Assembly (NCBI GenBank): GCA_964630925.1
Contig: CAZVZK010000082.1
Coordinates: forward strand, 1 to 44,791
Source: RGDT01 sp964630925
GTDB lineage: Bacteria > Planctomycetota > Planctomycetia > Gemmatales > Gemmataceae
Reading direction: 5' to 3'
Length of the DNA: 44,791 nucleotides
Part shown: piece by piece, positions 8,347 to 15,794 of the stretch
How positions within the stretch are numbered: position 1 is the stretch's first letter
How the letters are laid out: each line of letters begins with the position of its first letter
The notes under the pieces: generated by a model
Told to the model about the DNA's origin: nothing
Database searches by the model: none
Seen by the model: the letters and a program-made list of their open reading frames with translations, nothing else
Translations under genes and position numbers: made by a program

Positions 8347-8997
8347 TCACGCCTCGTCCCCGTCGAGGAAGCGCAGGGCGACGACGGGCTTGCCGACGCG
8401 GCGGTACACGCCGACCTCGGGGTTCTGTTCCATGTATTCGGCGAGGCCCTTGCCGTCCCAGGTGACGCGGCCCCGCGAGAAGGTGGCGTTGATGCCGGCG
8501 TGACGGAAGCTCGCGCCGTGGGCCAGCACCGCCTCGCGGGCCTCGGCCTCCAGGCGGGCGGCCTCGGCGTCGATCTCCTCGATGCGGGCGGCGTACTCGC
8601 CCTCCAGGGCGTCGAGCGCCGGCTTGAGCGGGGCGAGGAGGACGGCGCGGCGGGCCTCGCGCTCGGCGCGGGCGTAGGCCGCCGCGGCGCGGGCGGCCTG
8701 GAGCCTCTGGAACCGATCGGCGAGGCCGATGGGGTCCGCGGTCTCGGGCGGGCGGAGGAGGGCCTGCCGCTTGACCCAGACGGCCTCGAACGGCGAGCGT
8801 GGCTCGGCGTCGCCGCGGGCGGCGCGGATGAACTGCTCCTGATCGGGCGTGGTCGGGGCGATGCGGCCCTCGGCGAGGGCCTGCATCCAGTGGCCGTAGC
8901 GGGCCAGGAGGTCGCGCTCGTCCGGGGCGAGGCCGCCCTCGGGCACCGGGAAGTCCTTCCGGCGTAACAGGGCCGCGTGATCGGCGGGCAGCGTCAT
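8347..8997 (-). CDS. DUF413/MaoP-like protein with coiled coil
   Basis: This 216-aa protein has an N-terminal segment (about 8-78) that fits DUF413: FPVPEGGLAPDERDLLARYG, then FIRAARGDAEPRSPFEAVW. In E. coli this domain is MaoP, which acts on Ori macrodomain organisation. A long Ala/Glu/Arg coiled coil follows (about 95-165). The C-terminal part (ATFSRGRVTWDGKGL, then VYRRVGKPVVALRF) resembles the end of phage host-nuclease-inhibitor-like proteins that contain a VTWDTKAL-type motif. GGAGGAGG lies 4 nt before the ATG. The MaoP link is by motif only, and the fusion suggests a different role. Confidence 0.7.
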   Translation of the reverse strand: MTLPADHAALLRRKDFPVPEGGLAPDERDLLARYGHWMQALAEGRIAPTTPDQEQFIRAARGDAEPRSPFEAVWVKRQALLRPPETADPIGLADRFQRLQAARAAAAYARAEREARRAVLLAPLKPALDALEGEYAARIEEIDAEAARLEAEAREAVLAHGASFRHAGINATFSRGRVTWDGKGLAEYMEQNPEVGVYRRVGKPVVALRFLDGDEA

Positions 8998-9183
8998 CGG
9001 GCCTCCTCCGGCGGGCGACTCCCACCATCACATCGCGGGCGGGGGAGGAGGTCAAGGGAAATCGCTTCCCAGCCGACGGGCCGGACGGCGCGATCCGCCG
9101 AGCGGGGCTACCCTTCTGGCCCCGTCTGCGATACTGTCGTCTCTGGGTCGAAGGGCGACATCCACGGTCGGGGTGGGAAAGCC

Positions 9184-9525
9184 ATGAGCGTGCTGCGGGG
9201 CTTCGTGATCATCATCGGGGCCGGGCTGCTCGGGGCCGTCGTGGGCGGCGTCGGCGGCTTCCTGGTCGGCACCTACGCCCCCGGGTACTTCCGCTCCCAG
9301 TTCCCCGGCCAGGCCATGCAGCCGTGGTTCAACCCGGTGGAGGTGGGCACCGTCCTCGCGCTGTGGCAGGGGGCTGTGGTCGGCCTGATCGTCGGGTCCG
9401 TGGTGGTGCTGGCGGTGTCCTGGCAGAACTCCTCGCACAAGCCCCTCGACGTGTCGCTCCCCATCCCCGAGATCGCCCCCGAGGCGCGGGTCGAGGGGGA
9501 GGGCATCACCGAAGCGCGGCGCTGA
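9184..9525 (+). CDS. Small membrane protein, two TM segments
   Basis: This is a 113-aa protein with two hydrophobic helices, residues about 6-30 (rich in GAGLLG/GGVGG glycine zippers) and about 60-80 (GAVVGLIVGSVVVLAVSW). They are separated by a polar loop, and the tail is acidic. Glycine-rich helices suggest tight packing or oligomerisation. The upstream in-frame extension looks non-coding, so the start is set at 9184. A GATACT -10-like box is at about 9128-9133. The gene converges on the DNA translocase gene with a 5-bp gap. Function unknown. Confidence 0.7.
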   Translation: MSVLRGFVIIIGAGLLGAVVGGVGGFLVGTYAPGYFRSQFPGQAMQPWFNPVEVGTVLALWQGAVVGLIVGSVVVLAVSWQNSSHKPLDVSLPIPEIAPEARVEGEGITEARR

Positions 9526-9530
9526 GCCGT

Positions 9531-11747
9531 TCAGCCCCCGCCCTTCATCGCCGCCCACTGCTCCGGGGAGTACTTGACCTCGCGGGCGTTGCTGCCGTTG
9601 TACTCGCCGACGATCCCGTCCTCCGCCATGTAGTCGATCAGCCGGGCGGCCTTCCCGTAGCCGATGCCCAGCGCCCGCTGTAGCATGCTCACGCTGCCGC
9701 GCCCCGAGCTGATGACCACCTCCACCGCCTGCTCGTAGATCCCGTCGCGGGCCTTCAGCCGCTCCTGGAGCGTGCCGCCCTCCGCCTCGGCCTCGCGCGT
9801 CTCGCGCGTCTTGAGCTGCAGCAGCTCGGCCTCGTAGCACGGCTCCGATTCGAGGTAGCCCGTCACCCTGGTGATCTCGCCCTCACTGGCGAACGCGCCC
9901 TGCGCCCGGATCAGGTCCGAGGTGCCGGGCGGCAGGAACAGCATGTCGCCCCGCCCGAGGAGCTTGTCGGCCCCCATCACGTCCAGCACCACCCGGCTGT
10001 CGCTCTTCTGCGCCACCTTGAAGCAGATGCGCGACGGCAGGTTCGACTTGATCAGCCCCGTCACCACGTCCACCGTCGGCTTCTGCGTCGCCAGGATCAG
10101 GTGGATGCCGGCGGCGCGGGACTTCTGCGCCAGGCGGATGATGTGCCCCTCCACCTCGCGTTTCATCTGGAGCATCAGATCGGACATCTCGTCGATGACG
10201 ATGACGATGTACGGCAGGCGCTCCGGGATGCGGCCCTTCTCGTCCTCGTCGGGCCGCACGCGCCGCAGCACCTCCTCGCCCCCCAGGTCGTTGAACGCCC
10301 CGATGCTCCTCACCCGCGCCCGCCGGAGCAAATCGTACCGCTCCTCCATCTTGTCCACCGCCCAGGCGAGGACGGCCTCCGCCTTCTTCATGTCGGCGAT
10401 GATGGGCGACATCAGGTGCGGCACCCGGCTGTAGCACTCCATCTCAACCCCCCCCTTGGGGTCGATCATCACCAGCTTCGTCTCGTCGGGCCTCCGCGTC
10501 ATCAGCAGCGACAGGATGACGGCGTTGAGGCAGACCGACTTGCCGGTGCCTGTCGTCCCGGCGATGAGCAGGTGCGGCATCTCGGTCAGGTCGCGCACGA
10601 GGGGCCGGCCCTGGGCGTCCTTGCCGAGGAAGATCGGCACCTTGAGTGTGGCGGCCGCGTGGCCGCTCGTCTGGATGACCTCCTTCAGACGCACGTCCGC
10701 ACGCTGCTCGTTGGGCAGCTCGATGCCGACGGCGTTCTTGCCGGGGATCGGCGCCACGATCCGCACGCTCGGCACCTTGAGGTTGAGCGCCAGGTCGTCG
10801 GCCAGCGTGGTGATCTTGTTCACGCGCACGCCGGTCTCCAGCGTGACCTCGTACATCGTCACGACGGGGCCGGTGTTGATGCCCGTCACCTTGATGTTCA
10901 GCCCGAAGTCCTTGCACGTCTGCTCCAGCAGCTTGGCGCGCTCGCGCAGGTGCTGGTCGAAGTCCTCCTGGTTGAACGGCTTGGGGTCTTCGAGGAGGCT
11001 GAGCGGAGGCAGCTCGAACCCGGCGAACCGCTCCCGCTCGGAGGCGAGGCCGTTGGACAGCGACGGCGGCGGCGGCGCGGGCAGGATCGGCCCGCTCGCC
11101 GGGGCCGCCGGCGTCAGGCCGTGGTAGGTGATGGGGATGTCGCCCTTGGCGCGGACCGCCGTGGGCGAGGGCGGCGGGGCCGGCGGCGTGATCGGCGCCG
11201 CCGTGGGCGTCGGCGCCTCGGGACGCGGCTCCGGGGCCGCCGGAGCCGGCTTCTTCGCGGGGCGCAGGAGCGTGAGCAGATACCAGACGATGAGCGCGAT
11301 CCGCCGTAGGACCGACCCGGCGGCGAGGGTGACGGCGAGCGTGGCGGCGGCGATCTGCCACCAGGGGGAGAAGGCGGCGAAGCGGGTGTCGAGGTAGGCG
11401 CCGATGGTGCCGCCCATGCCGGCGGGCGATGACGGCAGCGAGCCGCCGAGGCGGTGGGCGACGGCGGCGGACACGGGCACCAGGAGGAGCCAGCCGGCGC
11501 AGCGCAGGCCCCAGGTGAGCCACCTGTGCCGCAGGAACAGGGCGAGGACGCCGACGAGCCACGCGGCCAGCCAGACGTACACGGCGACGCCGAGGGCGCC
11601 GAGGAGGTCACGCGCCACGTCCGCGCCGGGCTGGCCGAGGATGTGAGGGTTGGCCGGGTCGTGGGCGACGACGGAGACGAGGGCGGCGACGCCGGCGAGG
11701 AGGAGGGCGAGGGCGGCGAGGTCGATGCGCCAGGCGCGGTCATTCAT
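9531..11747 (-). CDS. ftsK: DNA translocase FtsK/SpoIIIE
   Basis: This 738-aa protein has four or so N-terminal membrane segments (about 10-30, 50-72, 80-100, 130-160) and a Pro/Ala-rich linker (about 160-245). The FtsK alpha/beta motor carries Walker A GTTGTGKS near 397-404, VMIDPKGGVEME, and Walker B YIVIVIDEMSDLM near 515. The C-terminal gamma winged helix (SMLQRALGIGYGKAARLIDY) binds the KOPS/SRS polar sequences. It pumps DNA at the septum to resolve chromosomes. It is shorter than E. coli FtsK and close to SpoIIIE length, which is usual outside enterobacteria. Many planctomycetes lack FtsZ, so an intact translocase here speaks for a role in segregation independent of the FtsZ ring. Confidence 0.95.
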   Translation of the reverse strand: MNDRAWRIDLAALALLLAGVAALVSVVAHDPANPHILGQPGADVARDLLGALGVAVYVWLAAWLVGVLALFLRHRWLTWGLRCAGWLLLVPVSAAVAHRLGGSLPSSPAGMGGTIGAYLDTRFAAFSPWWQIAAATLAVTLAAGSVLRRIALIVWYLLTLLRPAKKPAPAAPEPRPEAPTPTAAPITPPAPPPSPTAVRAKGDIPITYHGLTPAAPASGPILPAPPPPSLSNGLASERERFAGFELPPLSLLEDPKPFNQEDFDQHLRERAKLLEQTCKDFGLNIKVTGINTGPVVTMYEVTLETGVRVNKITTLADDLALNLKVPSVRIVAPIPGKNAVGIELPNEQRADVRLKEVIQTSGHAAATLKVPIFLGKDAQGRPLVRDLTEMPHLLIAGTTGTGKSVCLNAVILSLLMTRRPDETKLVMIDPKGGVEMECYSRVPHLMSPIIADMKKAEAVLAWAVDKMEERYDLLRRARVRSIGAFNDLGGEEVLRRVRPDEDEKGRIPERLPYIVIVIDEMSDLMLQMKREVEGHIIRLAQKSRAAGIHLILATQKPTVDVVTGLIKSNLPSRICFKVAQKSDSRVVLDVMGADKLLGRGDMLFLPPGTSDLIRAQGAFASEGEITRVTGYLESEPCYEAELLQLKTRETREAEAEGGTLQERLKARDGIYEQAVEVVISSGRGSVSMLQRALGIGYGKAARLIDYMAEDGIVGEYNGSNAREVKYSPEQWAAMKGGG

Positions 11748-12108
11748 GTCAGGGTGCCTCCTCGGGGTGCGGCATAGTCAGCGTTCAGCCGACTCTGGAA
11801 TTGGACAGAATTAGACGGGGGGACTGGCCTGTGTGGGTCGAATTGCATTTCATTTCAGCCCCCTCACACCCCCTGCAACGCAATTCCCGCCACGACTTTG
11901 CATTTCAGGGTCAGTGGTCAGGCCGCCGACACCTGCACCGTGGCCGACAACCCCGTCTCATTTTGTCCAACTCCAGGTGTTGGGAGAACGGGTACGCGGC
12001 CTAATGCTGCACATCCTCTATCGGCGGGCGCCGGCGTGAGGCTTGAGACAACCCGCCCCTTGCCGACATCCCCCCGCCGGACAGGATGGGAGAGGAGGGC
12101 GAGGCGTC
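11748..12108. other. Intergenic region between divergent ftsK and LRR genes
   Basis: The 361-bp region is noticeably less GC-rich than its surroundings. It holds the second copy of the interspersed hairpin repeat (11834-11893) and further short blocks, GGACAGAATT and a second TTTGCATTTCAG at about 11897-11908. No coding sequence is seen. It must hold the promoters of both flanking genes. Confidence 0.5.
11834..11893 (-). repeat. Interspersed hairpin repeat, copy 2 (inverted)
   Basis: The reverse complement of this 60-base segment aligns with 1522-1583 at about 50 of 62 positions, with the blocks GGCGGGA, TTGCGTTGCAGG, TGAAATG and AATGCAAT conserved. As in copy 1, the TTGCGTTGCAG and CTGAAATG arms face each other around a G-rich spacer. 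The two copies lie in inverted orientation about 10.3 kb apart, bracketing the block from the haem protein to ftsK. Confidence 0.7.
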
Positions 12109-13995
12109 ATGCCCGCATTCAGCAACGACGGCGAACGGCTCTGGCACGCCATCCTGCGCCGGCCACACTCGCGCCGGCTGCGGCTGGTGTACGCCGACTG
12201 GCTGGACGACCACGGCGACCCGCGTGCGGAATTCATCCGCCTGCAATTGGGTGCCGTACCGCGCGACCCGTGGCGCGAGGCGGAGCTGCTGCGCGCCCAC
12301 GAGCTGGGGTGGCTGGGGCCGATGTCGGCCCACGCGCGAGACTGGCACTTCTCCGGCGGGCTTCTGGAGTGGGTGAGCGTCGAGGCGCCCGTCTTCCTGG
12401 CGCACGCCGACGCGTGGGTGCGTCGGCCGGGGCTGCTGGGGGCCCACCTGACCGACCTCTCCGGGCACGTCCGAGGGCTGGCCGATTGCCTTGCCGTGCG
12501 CAGGCTGCCTTACCTCTTCCTGGGTGACAACGGTCTGACCCCGGATGACGCCCGCGTGCTGGCAGAGTCGCCGCACCTGAAGGGCATCCGTCACCTGTAC
12601 CTCCAGAACAACGCCATCGGCAACGACGGCTTCGCGGCCATCGTGCGCGCGTCGACGCTCCGTGGCTTGCGCGTGCTGAACCTGGACAGGACAGGGTTGC
12701 AGCCAGGGCTGGAGGTCCCGCATGATTCGCCCCTCGGCAGCCTCCGGGCCATGTCGCTGTCGCACGACCAGATCAGGGGCGAGGACCTCCTTGCCATCGT
12801 GAATGCCCCGGTGCTGGCCTCGCTGCGGACGTTCCACGCCCGGTTCACGGGCATGGCCGCCGGGTCACTCGGCCGGCTGGCAGTTTCTCCCGGTTTCGCC
12901 CGCCTCCGTTACCTGTCTTGCAGTGGCGGTGAGGTGTCCGTGGCCGACGTGGAGGCCCTCGCCGGCTCAAGGCATGCCCGCGGCCTGTGCGATCTGAGGC
13001 TCGAATACCTATGGCAGCAGGACGGCGACCGAGGCCTCGTGGCGCTCGCGGCCAGCCCGCATCTATCGGCGCTGCGGCGGCTTTCGCTGGTGGAGTCGAT
13101 ACAGGGCGCTGAGGGATACGCGGCGTTCGGAAGGCCTAGAGCGCTGCCAGGCCTGCGCGATCTGCGGCTGTCCCTCGCCCACCCCCGAGATCAGGAGGGC
13201 GGCGACCCGATACCTGGCATTCGGGAGATGATGGCCGGGCGGCTCGTCCGCCGGCTCCGCCGGCTCGTGATCCAGAGGACACGCATCCCAGGCGACGTCT
13301 TGTCAGTGCTGGCAGGAGAAGGCGCGTTACCGCTCCGAGCGTTGGCCTTCCGCGTCGGCGAAGGGGCGGAGGATGTCCTGGCTGGCCTCGTCTCGTCCGG
13401 GCGGCTGGACCGCCTCCGCTCCATTACCTTCCAGGGGACATCCAAGCCTGGATTCACCGCGGCCCTGTGTCAGCCCGGCAGGCTGCCCCACCTCCGATCC
13501 CTGGAGGCGAGCGAGTACGGCCTCGACATCGCCGCCCTGGCAGGGGCGTCATTCCCGCTCCTCGAATCCCTCGGCCTCGATTACGCCGATGACGACGAGG
13601 AGGCCGCCCGATCCCTGCTCGCATGGCCCGGCCTCCGCAAGCTGACGAGGCTCGTCCTCGGGGATACGTTCGAGTGTTTGAGTGGTTTGTTCGACGGGGA
13701 CCGGATGCCGGCCCTGGAGGAGCTGTTCTGCTTCGCCACCACCCCCGCCGTCATCTCGCGGCTGGTCACCTGGCCGGGCCTTGCCCGTCTGCGGCGGCTC
13801 ACCGTCCCCGGATACAGCCTCTCGCCCGAAGACGCCGCCCGCCTCGCCGGCGCGGGTTGGTCGAAGCGAACGCGGGTGAGCGTCATGCGCGGGGCGGCCC
13901 AGACGGAGGCCGTACTCGCCCCCTTCCGTGCCCGCCTGGGGCCGCGGGCCATCGACGGGCACCGCGTGAGGCCGCGCGAGACGCGGCTCTCCTGA
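12109..13995 (+). CDS. TIGR02996-domain leucine-rich-repeat protein
   Basis: This is a 628-aa protein. Residues about 8-50 match TIGR02996 closely (LWHAILRRPHSRRLRLVYAD, WLDDHGDPRAEFIRLQL). About 500 residues of irregular ribonuclease-inhibitor-like leucine-rich repeats follow, for example LRHLYLQNNAIGNDGF-type turns and LRSLEASEYGLDIAAL. There is no signal peptide, so it is probably a cytoplasmic binding protein. The start is chosen at 12109 because AGAGGAGGG lies 8-10 nt upstream. This domain pairing is characteristic of Gemmata-type planctomycetes; partner and role are unknown. Confidence 0.88.
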   Translation: MPAFSNDGERLWHAILRRPHSRRLRLVYADWLDDHGDPRAEFIRLQLGAVPRDPWREAELLRAHELGWLGPMSAHARDWHFSGGLLEWVSVEAPVFLAHADAWVRRPGLLGAHLTDLSGHVRGLADCLAVRRLPYLFLGDNGLTPDDARVLAESPHLKGIRHLYLQNNAIGNDGFAAIVRASTLRGLRVLNLDRTGLQPGLEVPHDSPLGSLRAMSLSHDQIRGEDLLAIVNAPVLASLRTFHARFTGMAAGSLGRLAVSPGFARLRYLSCSGGEVSVADVEALAGSRHARGLCDLRLEYLWQQDGDRGLVALAASPHLSALRRLSLVESIQGAEGYAAFGRPRALPGLRDLRLSLAHPRDQEGGDPIPGIREMMAGRLVRRLRRLVIQRTRIPGDVLSVLAGEGALPLRALAFRVGEGAEDVLAGLVSSGRLDRLRSITFQGTSKPGFTAALCQPGRLPHLRSLEASEYGLDIAALAGASFPLLESLGLDYADDDEEAARSLLAWPGLRKLTRLVLGDTFECLSGLFDGDRMPALEELFCFATTPAVISRLVTWPGLARLRRLTVPGYSLSPEDAARLAGAGWSKRTRVSVMRGAAQTEAVLAPFRARLGPRAIDGHRVRPRETRLS

Positions 13996-14004
13996 CCGCC
14001 CGCC

Positions 14005-15615
14005 TCACGCCCCCTCGGGGAAGTCCAGCTTCAGCAGCTCCGACAACACCTTGCCCCCCCAGCGGTACACGTTGTACCGCTCGACGTGCTCGCGCATGCG
14101 TGTCATCCGCCGCGTCCTCTCCTCCGCCGGCATGTTGACCGCCTGGTGCATGGCGTCGGACAGCTCGTGGACCGCGAACGGGTTCACCTGGATGGCGTCC
14201 GTCAGCTCGTCGGCGCTGCCCGTGAACTCGCTCAGGATCAGCACCCCGTCGTTGTCCGCCCGGCTGGCCACGAACTCCTTCGCCACCAGGTTCATCCCGT
14301 CGTGCAGCGAGCTGACCACGCAGAACCGGGCCAGCCGGTGCAGCGCCATCATGTCCACCGGGCCGTGGCTCTCCTTGATGAACACCACCGGCTGCCAGCC
14401 CCGCTCGCGCCACCGGAAGTTGATCGACTCCACGAGGTTCTCGACCTCGTCCTCCACACGCTGGTACTCGGGGATGTGCGAGCGCGACGGCGCCGCGATC
14501 TGCAGGTACACGAACCGCCGACGCATCTCCGGGTAACGCTCCAGCAGGTCGTCCACCGCACGCAGCCGGTGCGGGATGCCCTTGGTGTAGTCGAGCCGCT
14601 CGATGCCCACGCCCAGGATCTCGGCGGTCCTGCCCAGGCGGCGGCGCCAGGTGGACATCGCCGCGTCCACCTCGGGCGTCTGCGCGAGGGCCGCATGCTC
14701 GGCGAAGTCGATGCTGATCGGGAACTCGCGCACCTGCGTGGTGTGCCCGCCCCGCGTGATCTGCCCGCGGCCGGGGTCCGCACGCGTCTCGATGGTGCGG
14801 TCCACCGTCTCGATGAAGTTCTGGCAGTGGTGTCGGACGTGGAAGCCGAGCAGGTCGTTGCCGAGCATGCCGTCGAGAAGCTCCTCCTTCCACGGGAAGA
14901 CGCGGAACACCTCGCGGTTGGGCCAGGGGATGTGCCAGAACATCGCCACGATCAGGTTGGCGTTCGCCTGCTTCAGCATGCGCGGCAGCAGGCAGAAGTG
15001 GTAGTCCTGGATGAAGACGAACGTCGGCTCCCCCCCGCTCTCCTCGATCACCGCGTCGGCGAACAGCTGATTCACCTCGCGGTAACGCTCCCAGTCCGAC
15101 GCCCGGAACACCGGCGGCGTGAACGTGACGTGGCACAGCGGCCACAGCCCCTCGTTCGCCAGGCCGTAGTAATACCCCTTCTCCTGATCCTTGTTCAGCC
15201 AGACGCGGCGCAGGGTGTACGTCGGGTTGTCCGGCGGCACGCGGACACGCCCGGCCTCGTCCACGACCTCGCGGTCCGCGTCCCCACTCCCATGAGCGAT
15301 CCAGGTGCCCCCGCTCGCGTCCATGATCGGGTCGATGGCCGTCGCCATGCCGCTCGCCGGCTTGCTGACGACGATCTGGTCGCCGACGAACTTGTGGATG
15401 AACGGCTCGCGGTTGGCGACCACGATGAAGCGATGGCCTGCCATCTTGGCGGCGATCAGGTCGTGAAGCGATTCGCGTGTCCAGATGGCAGCACCTCCCG
15501 TTGAACGCGGCGGGCGGCCGGCGAGGAGAGTCGTGGACGCCCCCACGTTGAGGCGGGGGGGGCGGGCAAGCGAGGGCCGGAGGGCGGGTGCAGCTGGCGC
15601 CATAGATGTGTCCAC
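14005..15615 (-). CDS. Trehalose-6-phosphate synthase-like glycosyltransferase (GT20)
   Basis: This 536-aa GT20 enzyme transfers glucose from a nucleotide sugar to glucose-6-phosphate, giving trehalose-6-phosphate, or to glycerol-3-phosphate if it is a glucosylglycerol-phosphate synthase. Visible motifs are VVANREPF (about 65-72), FIQDYHFCLLPRML, FWHIPWPNREVF, GIERLDYTKGIPHR (donor-binding Arg and Lys) and SLHDGMNLVAKEFVA. The first 45 residues are low complexity, and an internal ATG at residue 59 is possible. No phosphatase domain or otsB gene is adjacent. It is divergent from the S46 peptidase across 179 bp. An osmoprotectant role is inferred from the family. Confidence 0.88.
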   Translation of the reverse strand: MDTSMAPAAPALRPSLARPPRLNVGASTTLLAGRPPRSTGGAAIWTRESLHDLIAAKMAGHRFIVVANREPFIHKFVGDQIVVSKPASGMATAIDPIMDASGGTWIAHGSGDADREVVDEAGRVRVPPDNPTYTLRRVWLNKDQEKGYYYGLANEGLWPLCHVTFTPPVFRASDWERYREVNQLFADAVIEESGGEPTFVFIQDYHFCLLPRMLKQANANLIVAMFWHIPWPNREVFRVFPWKEELLDGMLGNDLLGFHVRHHCQNFIETVDRTIETRADPGRGQITRGGHTTQVREFPISIDFAEHAALAQTPEVDAAMSTWRRRLGRTAEILGVGIERLDYTKGIPHRLRAVDDLLERYPEMRRRFVYLQIAAPSRSHIPEYQRVEDEVENLVESINFRWRERGWQPVVFIKESHGPVDMMALHRLARFCVVSSLHDGMNLVAKEFVASRADNDGVLILSEFTGSADELTDAIQVNPFAVHELSDAMHQAVNMPAEERTRRMTRMREHVERYNVYRWGGKVLSELLKLDFPEGA

Positions 15616-15794
15616 CCATCATTGTCACGGGGAAGGCGAGAAGATCAACCCCTTGCAGGGTGCGCGATGTGTGAGGCATGTCAACGCTGCAATTCAGGCG
15701 CCGCCCGCGATGAAAACCCGGCGAGCGTTCGGCCCTGGCTGGGGAAGGGCGCCGTCGCTAAATTCCAAAGGTCACACCCCCGAGGAGCCTACCC

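Noticed and set aside
13883..15679. Alternative minus-strand frame of 598 codons over the GT20 gene
   Set aside because: Arg/Gly/Pro-rich shadow frame of the glycosyltransferase.
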